A model generated the notes under the pieces. It had not been told where the DNA came from. It did not search any database and saw only the letters and a program-made list of their open reading frames with translations. Source: CAIQJJ01 sp049325275 (lineage in GTDB: Bacteria > Chloroflexota > Anaerolineae > Anaerolineales > UBA4823). From it: DNA of 64,000 nucleotides. The position numbers were made by a program, and so were the translations under genes. Shown one piece after another: positions 16,437-23,204 of this stretch (its first letter is position 1; each line of letters opens with the position of its first letter). The stretch is from the NCBI GenBank assembly GCA_049325275.1, contig JBMOLU010000075.1, positions 1 to 64,000 on the forward strand. The letters are read 5' to 3'.

Positions 16437-16554
16437 CAGGGCAGGCTGTGGCAGCGATTCTGCCCCCGGTATCCTTATTGCCTTGCGGCGCGCTGCGGAG
16501 TAAAATCAAGGCGACTGCATTAATCCCACAAGCCACTTTTAAGGAGAAGCGCTC

Positions 16555-17745
16555 ATGACCGAACCTCGAAAAGTCCGCCTGGCCCTGATTGGCGCCGGTG
16601 GTATGGGCAACTCGCACCTGCGCGATATCGCCAACGGCCGCGTCCCCAGCGTCGAACTGGTTGCTGTGTGCGACAGCGATGCCGCACAGGCCGACAAGGC
16701 CGCTGCCGAGTACGGCGTTCCGGCACACTACAGTCACACCGATCTGCTGGCACAGGCGGCCGGCCTCGCCCTGGACGCTGTCTTGATTGCCACCCCACAC
16801 TACGACCACACACCGATCGCGATCGACACGCTTGGGCAGGGGATTCACGTCCTGTGTGAGAAGCCGCTGGCTGTGCACGTCAAGGATGGCCGTAAAATGA
16901 TCGCCGCCTACGAAGACGCCGTTGAGAAATTCCCCGGGCTGAAGTTCGGCATCATGTTCCAACAGCGTACCCACGCTTACTGGCGCAAGATCAAGGCGAT
17001 GATCGACGGTGGAGAACTGGGGAAGCTGGTGCGTGCCACCTGGTTGATTACCGACTGGTTTCGTCCGCAGTGTTACTACGATGGCGGCGGCTGGCGCGCC
17101 ACGTGGCGCGGCGAGGGCGGTGGGGTCCTGCTCAACCAGTGCCCGCACAATCTCGATCTTTATCAGTGGTTCTTTGGTACGCCCAGCCGGGTGGCGGGGT
17201 TTGCTCACATTGGCAAATACCATAACATCGAAGTCGAGGATGAGGTCACCGGGTACTTCGAGCACGCCAACGGCATGGTGGGGCACTTTGTCACCACCAC
17301 TGCCGAAAGCCCGGGCACGAACCGCCTCGAGATCGTCGGCGAGTTGGGCAAGCTGATCTGCGAACAAGGTGAGCTGGCGTTCTGGCGCAACGATCGTTCG
17401 ATGATCGAATACATCACCACCGCCACGCAGGCGTTCACGCACGTCGTTTCTGCGCCCGAGGCTGTCGAACTCCCCGACTCGCCGCCTTTCGCCCACGCGG
17501 CTGTCACAGAAGCCTTTGCGCGCGCCGTGCTGGACGATGAACCCCTGGTGGCCTTCGCGCCCGAAGGGCTGAACGGGTTGGCGATCGGCAACGCCATCAT
17601 GCTTTCCTCGTTCCTGGGGCGGCCGGTGGAGCTGCCCTTCGACGAGGATGCTTACGAAGCCAGGCTCAAAGAGCTGGCGGCCAACTCGCGCTTTCAGAAG
17701 GTCGTCCGTAAGGTTGAAGCGGATATGGACCAATCGTTTCACTAG
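16555..17745 (+). CDS. Gfo/Idh/MocA family oxidoreductase
   Basis: A 396-residue NAD(P)-dependent sugar oxidoreductase. The Rossmann motif GAGGMGNSHLRDI lies near residues 12-24, CEKPLAVHVKDG carries the conserved EKP, and a C-terminal alpha/beta substrate domain contains GGGVLLNQCPHNLDLYQWF with the catalytic histidine. AAGGAG precedes the start. The isomerase gene starts 10 bases after its stop, so the pair may act in sequence on one sugar. Confidence 0.92.
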   Translation: MTEPRKVRLALIGAGGMGNSHLRDIANGRVPSVELVAVCDSDAAQADKAAAEYGVPAHYSHTDLLAQAAGLALDAVLIATPHYDHTPIAIDTLGQGIHVLCEKPLAVHVKDGRKMIAAYEDAVEKFPGLKFGIMFQQRTHAYWRKIKAMIDGGELGKLVRATWLITDWFRPQCYYDGGGWRATWRGEGGGVLLNQCPHNLDLYQWFFGTPSRVAGFAHIGKYHNIEVEDEVTGYFEHANGMVGHFVTTTAESPGTNRLEIVGELGKLICEQGELAFWRNDRSMIEYITTATQAFTHVVSAPEAVELPDSPPFAHAAVTEAFARAVLDDEPLVAFAPEGLNGLAIGNAIMLSSFLGRPVELPFDEDAYEARLKELAANSRFQKVVRKVEADMDQSFH

Positions 17746-17755
17746 GAGAACCGCT

Positions 17756-18586
17756 ATGAAGCTTGCCTTTATGACGCTTGGCTGCCCTAACTGGGACCTG
17801 GACACGATTTGTGCCCGTGGGCGTGCCTACGGCTTCGACGGCGTCGATTTTCGCGGTTACCTCGATACCATCGATATTACCTTGCGTTCTGAGTTTACCC
17901 GCGGCGCAGCAGCCACCCGCCGTCAGTTGAACGATGCCGGCCTGGAAGTCAGCGCAATTTCTTCCAGTATTCAGGTGTGTGTGCCCGACAAGCTGCTTGC
18001 CAACCTGGAGGAGGCCCAGCGCACGATCGAAGTGGCCCGTGCTTTGGGTGCGCCGAACGTGCGCATCTTCGGCGGCGGCGACCTCGTTGCGCATAGCCTG
18101 GATGGTTTGGCGCATGTCGGGCGCGAGACCATCGAGCAGATCCTGGCCCTGGATGGCGCTGCGGATTTGCACTGGCTGTTCGAAACCCACGATTTATGGG
18201 TCAAAGCCGCCAATTGCCGCCTGCTGCTCGATTCGATTCCCAACCCCGCTTTCGGCGCCCTGTGGGATATGGGACACACTTACCGCGTGGGTGAAGAGCA
18301 GCCCGCGGAAACGTTCGAAGCGCTGAGCGGACGCGTCGGGTACGCCCACGTCAAAGATGCCCTGTACGATCCGGAGCATCCACAGGCCATGGGCGATGGC
18401 TGGCGCTACGTGGCCCCCGGCAGTGGCCAGCTTCCGCTGGCCGAATCGATCGGCATTTTAAAGGCCAGCGGTTACGATGGCTGGTTGCAGTTCGAACACG
18501 AGAAGCGATGGCATCCAGAGTTGCCCGAACCGGATGAGATTTTTCCTAAGTTCGTATGTTGGGTGCGCGGCGTGTTGGAAAATTAG
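17756..18586 (+). CDS. Sugar phosphate isomerase/epimerase (xylose-isomerase-like TIM barrel)
   Basis: A 276-residue AP-endonuclease-2/xylose-isomerase-like barrel with VRIFGGGDL, WLFETHDLW (metal Glu), ALWDMGHTYRVGEE (metal His) and YAHVKDA. It is typical of partners of Gfo/Idh/MocA oxidoreductases. The start at 17756, with AGGAGAA just upstream, was chosen over a longer frame running back into the preceding gene. The substrate is unknown, probably a keto- or inositol-type sugar. Confidence 0.9.
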   Translation: MKLAFMTLGCPNWDLDTICARGRAYGFDGVDFRGYLDTIDITLRSEFTRGAAATRRQLNDAGLEVSAISSSIQVCVPDKLLANLEEAQRTIEVARALGAPNVRIFGGGDLVAHSLDGLAHVGRETIEQILALDGAADLHWLFETHDLWVKAANCRLLLDSIPNPAFGALWDMGHTYRVGEEQPAETFEALSGRVGYAHVKDALYDPEHPQAMGDGWRYVAPGSGQLPLAESIGILKASGYDGWLQFEHEKRWHPELPEPDEIFPKFVCWVRGVLEN

Positions 18587-18608
18587 CCCTTAAGGAAAGG
18601 CGAAAACC

Positions 18609-19772
18609 ATGACGGTTCCCTCAAACCTTGCTGCAACACCCCCCATGGGTTGGAATTCGTGGAATATGTTCGGCTGGAACATTCACGAAGACAACTTGCG
18701 CCAGACGGCCGATGCGCTGGCTACACTTGGTTTTAAGGATTATGGTTACGAGTATCTCGTCATCGATGACTGCTGGTCGAGAAAAAGCGGGCGCGACAGC
18801 AACGGCGACCTCGTTCCCGATCCAGAGAAATTCCCCAGCGGCATGAAGGCCATCGCCGACTACGTTCACGGCCTGGGCTTCAAGATCGGTATCTATTCGG
18901 ATGCGGCCGACCTGACCTGCGGCAGCCATCCGGGTTCGTATGGCTTCGAAGAGCAAGACGCTGCCTTATGGGCCTCTTGGGGTTTCGATTTCCTCAAGTA
19001 TGACTACTGCAATGCACCCGAAGACCAGGCCTCGGCCATCCAGCGTTATACCCGGATGGGTGAGGCGCTGCGTGGAACCGGGCGGGAATTCCTTTTTTCC
19101 CTGTGTGAATGGGGCGGGCGAGCGCCGCACTTGTGGGGACGCCGCGTGGGCGGGAAGATGTGGCGCGTTTCGGGAGACGTATTCGATAGCTGGGTCAACG
19201 TCTGGGTGCCGCACGGCCCCGGTTACTATGGGCTTGGCATTGATGTTTCGATCGACATTGCAGCCAGCCTGGCCGAATATGGTGGCCCGGGCGGCTGGAA
19301 CGACCTCGATATGCTGGTGGTCGGCTTGAAAGGGAAGGGCCAGATTTCTGGCGGCGGGCTTTCTTTCCTTGAGTACCAGACGCACATGTCGATCTGGTGT
19401 ATGGCCTGCTCGCCGTTGATGATCGGCTGCGATGTCCGCAAGCTGGATCAGGAGACGGCTGCCTTGCTGCTCAACCGTGAAGTGCTGGCCGTCAACCAGG
19501 ATGCATTGGGCATTCCGGCCCACCGGGTGAAGCAGGCCGGCCCCTGCGAAGTCTGGAAGAAGCCCCTGGCTGACGGCACGCTGGCGGTTGCCCTGCTCAA
19601 CCGCGGCAGCGTGGGCGCCGATATCGTTTTGAAGGCCAGCGATGTGGGTTTGCTCGATACACCGAAAGTCGCCCGCGACCTGTGGAAAGGCGAAGACATC
19701 GCCGACTTCGGGGTCTCGCTGACGCAGCGCGTGCAGCCGCACGAGACGGTTTTGCTGAAAATCGGCGGCTGA
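18609..19772 (+). CDS. Alpha-galactosidase, glycoside hydrolase family 27
   Basis: A 387-residue GH27 enzyme: TPPMGWNSWN near the N-terminus, YLVIDDCW, the nucleophile Asp132 in FLKYDYCN, and the acid/base Asp190 in WRVSGDVFDSW. A beta-sandwich C-terminal domain ends in HETVLLKI. There is no signal peptide, so it should act in the cytoplasm on imported alpha-galactosides. It is the last gene of the group and is followed by a terminator. Confidence 0.95.
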   Translation: MTVPSNLAATPPMGWNSWNMFGWNIHEDNLRQTADALATLGFKDYGYEYLVIDDCWSRKSGRDSNGDLVPDPEKFPSGMKAIADYVHGLGFKIGIYSDAADLTCGSHPGSYGFEEQDAALWASWGFDFLKYDYCNAPEDQASAIQRYTRMGEALRGTGREFLFSLCEWGGRAPHLWGRRVGGKMWRVSGDVFDSWVNVWVPHGPGYYGLGIDVSIDIAASLAEYGGPGGWNDLDMLVVGLKGKGQISGGGLSFLEYQTHMSIWCMACSPLMIGCDVRKLDQETAALLLNREVLAVNQDALGIPAHRVKQAGPCEVWKKPLADGTLAVALLNRGSVGADIVLKASDVGLLDTPKVARDLWKGEDIADFGVSLTQRVQPHETVLLKIGG

Positions 19773-19868
19773 TAAACGGTTTTGTCGCGCAGGCACTCGA
19801 TGTGCGTAAAAACTGCTGCGACGTGTCTGCTTGGTTGCTTCGTTTCTTGACAGTTTGCCGTAAACGTT

Positions 19869-19908
19869 GAAGTCGAAGCCTCGCAATTGAGGCCTCGACT
19901 TCTTTTTT
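19869..19908 (+). terminator. Intrinsic terminator after the GH27 gene
   Basis: GAAGTCGA-A-GCCTC and GAGGC-C-TCGACTTC form a long stem with one mismatch and a small loop, followed by TTTTTT. It ends the rightward carbohydrate transcript and stands between convergent genes. Confidence 0.85.
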
Positions 19909-19954
19909 GTCGACGATAAATGGTGCTTCTGTCTCGGCGGTCCCCCGAGCGAAC

Positions 19955-21070
19955 TTACAGCATTGCGTCGTCTTCCAGCGGCAACGGGAGCGCCGCATTC
20001 TCCAGGGCCTTGATCTCGCGGTAGGTCAGGGTCCACACGTTCGATTGGTAGAGATGGTACCAGCCGCTCACAAGAAGCAGTGGGGAAAACATTACCATAA
20101 AGAAAAGCGGCAAAGCCACAATGGCTGCGATGATCAACGCCACCGGAACGCTGCTGAAGAGGACCGATATAATCCCAAAGACTGTGATGCCTGGCAAGAA
20201 GGCGACGATGGCCGCCGGCAAAGCCATGATCACGTAGACCGGAATGAACAGGAAGAAGAGAATGAAGCCGGCAATCGCAAAGCCAATCCCGATGGCGAGC
20301 ATCACCAGCCACATCAAGCCGGCGCTCTTCCAGTTGCTCTTGAACACCCGCCATCCTTGCCGGAACGATGCGAGCACGCCCAGGTTTTCCAGTGCCGCTG
20401 CACGGGCGAAGAAGTTCCGCAGCAAACCCAGGAAGACCATGCTAAGGATGAACAGGAACAAAGCCACGAAGAAAATCCCGATGGCAGTGACCAGGCCGAC
20501 CGCACCGACAGGGGCAGATACCTGGGCCATGACGATGTATAGCACGACGCCCACGGCCAGCATCACGGCGAAGAACGCCAGCGCCGGCAACCCCAGGATG
20601 AAGTCAATCACCCACAGGCGGAAAGCCCGGCGCGACCACCCCAGCCGCCAACCCTGCCGGAAGCCCAGCTTGGTGCCGCTTTGCTCGTACTCGTCGACCA
20701 TGCGCATGACGGCCGTTTCCGATGGGTAGCGGATCAGCCACACGATGATGCTGATGGTGAGGATGAACAGAAAGAAAGCGACGCCGATCCAGATCCAGGT
20801 GGTGATATGTTCTGCAGGGTAACGGAAGAGCGGCGCTACGTCTTCGACGAACCACTGCGTGAATTCACGTGCCCACTCCGGCATGTTGTTGTAGTTCGGC
20901 GGGCGCGAGAAATCTCTGTCGTCGACACTGTACCGCGTGCCGGAATTCCCGCCACCGCTTCCGCCGCCGCCGCCCATGGTGATTGCCAGGAGAATGCCGA
21001 AAATCCATAGCACGCGGTAGTTCCATAAAATGTGCCAGGAACGTTTGAGAATTTTTTCGATGTCAATCAT
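19955..21070 (-). CDS. Polytopic membrane protein downstream of sigma/anti-sigma pair
   Basis: A 371-residue protein with an N-terminal amphipathic IDIEKILKRSWHILW stretch, a glycine-rich loop (GGGGGSGGG), and five to seven hydrophobic helices (for example residues near 20-35, 95-120, 160-215, 270-345). It resembles DUF7544-type or GlpQ-membrane-domain-like proteins of unknown role. The start at 21070 has AAAGGAAG upstream and overlaps the anti-sigma stop by 4 bases, so it belongs to the same operon and may be part of an envelope stress response. Confidence 0.7.
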   Translation of the reverse strand: MIDIEKILKRSWHILWNYRVLWIFGILLAITMGGGGGSGGGNSGTRYSVDDRDFSRPPNYNNMPEWAREFTQWFVEDVAPLFRYPAEHITTWIWIGVAFFLFILTISIIVWLIRYPSETAVMRMVDEYEQSGTKLGFRQGWRLGWSRRAFRLWVIDFILGLPALAFFAVMLAVGVVLYIVMAQVSAPVGAVGLVTAIGIFFVALFLFILSMVFLGLLRNFFARAAALENLGVLASFRQGWRVFKSNWKSAGLMWLVMLAIGIGFAIAGFILFFLFIPVYVIMALPAAIVAFLPGITVFGIISVLFSSVPVALIIAAIVALPLFFMVMFSPLLLVSGWYHLYQSNVWTLTYREIKALENAALPLPLEDDAML

Positions 21071-21708
21071 AGAACACTTCCTTTCGAGGTGTTGTCGTAT
21101 CGCTCGTGGGTGTTTTCGAGCGGTTGTTTTTGCCTGTGCTGCCACCAAAGGACGAGCCAGGCCCAGTAAAAGCTTACCAGGATAAACTCGCAGATCAGCG
21201 GAACGGCCAGCCCCTGCAGTACCAGTCCTGCATCGTTAAGTGATTCAAAGGGGATGCGCTGCACCGAGTCGCCAAGGATGATCCGCAGGCCTGTGAACCA
21301 CCCCATTTCGTGCGCTTCGGCAGGTATCCAGCCTGCGGTATTATTGATGATGCCGGCCTGCAGGGCAATGGTGAGCCATTTGGCCAGGCTGAAAGTGGTC
21401 TGGACGAAGGCCCATGCCAGCAAGATAGCAGCCGGGAACGCCCATGCGGCGATGTGGGCTGCGCGGCCTGAAGATGGCTTTCCCTCACGGCGGGGCAGCC
21501 GCAGCATCAACTGCGACGTGAAGCGGCTGGCGGGCGTGAACGCTGGCTGCGGCGCGGCGTGCAGCAGGCGCGACAGGCGGCGCAGCGCTTCCAGCTCTTC
21601 CCGGCACGCCGGGCAGGTTTCGAGGTGGCTTTCTACGGCGCGCAGGCCTGGGCCTTGCAGTTCGCCATCCAAGTAGGCGCCCAGTTTTTCGTGCATTCGA
21701 TCAGGCAT
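21067..21708 (-). CDS. Zinc-finger anti-sigma factor
   Basis: A 213-residue protein with an N-terminal HC2-type zinc finger (HLETCPACREEL near residues 27-38: His, Cys, Cys) that normally holds an ECF sigma factor. One or two membrane helices follow (AHIAAWAFPAAILLAWAF and VPLICEFILVSFYWAWLVLWW). Signals received at the membrane should release the sigma factor. The start at 21708 has GGAGAA upstream and lies inside the sigma gene's last codons, so translation is coupled. Confidence 0.88.
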   Translation of the reverse strand: MPDRMHEKLGAYLDGELQGPGLRAVESHLETCPACREELEALRRLSRLLHAAPQPAFTPASRFTSQLMLRLPRREGKPSSGRAAHIAAWAFPAAILLAWAFVQTTFSLAKWLTIALQAGIINNTAGWIPAEAHEMGWFTGLRIILGDSVQRIPFESLNDAGLVLQGLAVPLICEFILVSFYWAWLVLWWQHRQKQPLENTHERYDNTSKGSVL

Positions 21709-22279
21709 GTTCGTTCTCCGCTTCAAATTGAACCTGTTGCAGCGTTTGACGCAAACATCTGCGGGCATAATTCAGGCGGGACATTACCGTCCCGATGGGA
21801 ATTTCCAGCACGCTGGCGATTTCCTGGTAGGAAAGTTCGCCGTATTCCCGAAGAACCAGCACCAGGCGGGCAGCTTCGGGAAGGGCCTTGACGGCCTTCT
21901 GTAAGAAGGCAGCCTGTTCTTTCTCGATCAGGGTCGTTTCGGGGTCGGGAGTTGGGTCGGCGAACATCATTACGCCTTCGTCTTCGAGATTTTCTTCCGG
22001 TTTCTTTCGCAAGATATCCAGGGCGGCATTGACGGCGATCCGGTACAGCCAGTTGCGGAAGGGTGCGCGGGGTTGGTAGGCAGGAAGCTTTATCCATGCC
22101 CGGATGAAAGCTTCTTGCGTGGCGTCTTCTGCGGTCTGCGCTTCGCCGCACATGCGGTAGACGACACGCACCACGCCATCGTAATGGCGCTGAATGAGTT
22201 CTCCGTAGGCGCTTCGGTTGCCCTGTTGAGCCTGCTGAACCAGGTCGCTTTCATTGCCCGAAGTTTGGTCAATTAGCAC
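21701..22279 (-). CDS. ECF-family RNA polymerase sigma factor
   Basis: A 192-residue sigma-70 family protein with region 2 (YDGVVRVVYRMCG, EDATQEAFIRAW, FRNWLYRIAVN) and region 4 (LPEAARLVLVLREYGELSYQEIASVL, then GTVMSRLNYARRCL). A variable acidic linker lies between them. The start is GTG with AAAGGAT 7 bases before. It heads the operon with its anti-sigma factor and a membrane protein, the usual arrangement of SigW/RpoE-like systems. Confidence 0.95.
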   Translation of the reverse strand: MLIDQTSGNESDLVQQAQQGNRSAYGELIQRHYDGVVRVVYRMCGEAQTAEDATQEAFIRAWIKLPAYQPRAPFRNWLYRIAVNAALDILRKKPEENLEDEGVMMFADPTPDPETTLIEKEQAAFLQKAVKALPEAARLVLVLREYGELSYQEIASVLEIPIGTVMSRLNYARRCLRQTLQQVQFEAENEHA

Positions 22280-22453
22280 GCAGTATCCTTTTCCGTCTAT
22301 CCAACGCTACCGAACTAGCTTGTGGATGGTGTTGTCTTGATCGTCTACCCATAGAACGACTCAAATATCAATTTTATTCGGAATCTACCTGGAATCTGCG
22401 CCGTGTTTCACCCTTGCGGGCCTAAAGCCGCGTCTTCGCCCGTGAATTTATCG

Positions 22454-22482
22454 TTGACAAAACAGAGCTATTTTGTTATATT
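22454..22482 (+). promoter_or_regulatory. Promoter of the copper operon
   Basis: TTGACA (22454-22459) and TATATT (22477-22482) with a 17-base spacer. The start site should be near 22489, immediately before the C/G-tract operator. Confidence 0.82.
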
Positions 22483-22489
22483 TACCTTG

Positions 22490-22510
22490 CCCCACCCCCC
22501 TGGGGGGGGT
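22490..22510 (+). promoter_or_regulatory. Candidate CsoR operator
   Basis: A run of C (CCCCACCCCCC) is followed by T and a run of eight G with a final T, forming a G/C-tract pseudo-palindrome of the kind bound by CsoR/RcnR repressors. It lies from about +1 to +20 of the predicted transcript and just before the csoR start, which suggests autoregulation. Confidence 0.75.
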
Positions 22511-22526
22511 AGAAAGCGAAGGATAT

Positions 22527-22796
22527 GTGAGGCATACCAGCGCGATCAAGCGTCTGAAAAACGCCGACGGGCACCTGCATGGCGTTATCCGCATGATGGA
22601 AGAAGAAGCCTACTGCATCGACGTGATTCGCCAGATCCAAGCCGTGCAGGCGGCTCTCAACAAGGTCTCTGCGCTGATTCTCGAAGAGCACCTCAATTCT
22701 TGCGTGATTACGGCTGTTCGGGGTGAAGACCCTGCCGAACGTGAGCGCGTCTTGCAAGAAATTGCCGATATCTACGAGGCAGCCACGAAGACCTGA
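22527..22796 (+). CDS. csoR: CsoR-family copper-sensing repressor
   Basis: An 89-residue DUF156 protein. Cys30, His55 and Cys59 have the same spacing (C-x24-H-x3-C) as the copper ligands of Mycobacterium tuberculosis CsoR. The GTG start at 22527 has GAAGGA about 5 bases upstream; the longer frame from 22473 would start inside the operator and before the transcription start. Neighbours encode copper chaperones and a CopA ATPase, so copper(I) is the likely signal. Confidence 0.92.
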   Translation: MRHTSAIKRLKNADGHLHGVIRMMEEEAYCIDVIRQIQAVQAALNKVSALILEEHLNSCVITAVRGEDPAERERVLQEIADIYEAATKT

Positions 22797-22803
22797 CGAT
22801 TCA

Positions 22804-22895
22804 GGCTCTTCCATTTTCAACGGGATGGGCGATCGAGTGCTTCGCACCAATCGCCCCCCAGATTTGGAGTATTTCCCGGCAGGGACGGAAGAGCC
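22804..22895 (+). other. Structured intergenic element between csoR and copZ
   Basis: An outer pair GGCTCTTCC (22804-22812) / GGAAGAGCC (22887-22895) encloses an inner stem GGGCGAT (22827-22833) / ATCGCCC (22850-22856) capped by GTGC-TTC-GCAC. It lacks a T-run, so it is not a plain terminator. Its function is unknown; processing, differential mRNA stability or ligand binding are possible. Confidence 0.45.
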
Positions 22896-22929
22896 ACAAT
22901 TCATTCTACCTACCCGAAGGAGTACTTTT

Positions 22930-23133
22930 ATGAACACGGTAACTTTTTCTATCCCGAACATCAGCTGCGGTCACTGCGTCAACACCATCCAGACCGAGCT
23001 GCGTGATGTCGAAGGGGTGAGCGATGTCCGCGCCAGTGCCGAGACGAAGACGGCGGTCGTGACTTTCGACGCGCCTGCTACGGAAGCAGGCCTCAAGAAA
23101 GTTCTCGCCGCGATCAATTATCCTGCGGCGTAA
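22930..23133 (+). CDS. copZ: CopZ-like heavy-metal-associated chaperone
   Basis: A 67-residue ferredoxin-like HMA domain with the metal motif SCGHC at about residues 12-16. It should deliver copper(I) to the adjacent CopA ATPase or to CsoR. AAGGAGT lies 7-8 bases before the ATG at 22930; a longer upstream frame reads into csoR territory and is not favoured. The core is a stand-alone HMA protein of normal length. Confidence 0.9.
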   Translation: MNTVTFSIPNISCGHCVNTIQTELRDVEGVSDVRASAETKTAVVTFDAPATEAGLKKVLAAINYPAA

Positions 23134-23204
23134 GTCTATGAGGGGCTCGTTGCCTCCGGTGAACCTTGAGGCAATCTGCCCTGACTCTCGACACCCCTCT
23201 TCCT

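Noticed and set aside
16288..17805. Long minus-strand frame opposite the oxidoreductase and isomerase genes
   Set aside because: No domain, no ribosome site, and it lies wholly opposite well-supported genes.
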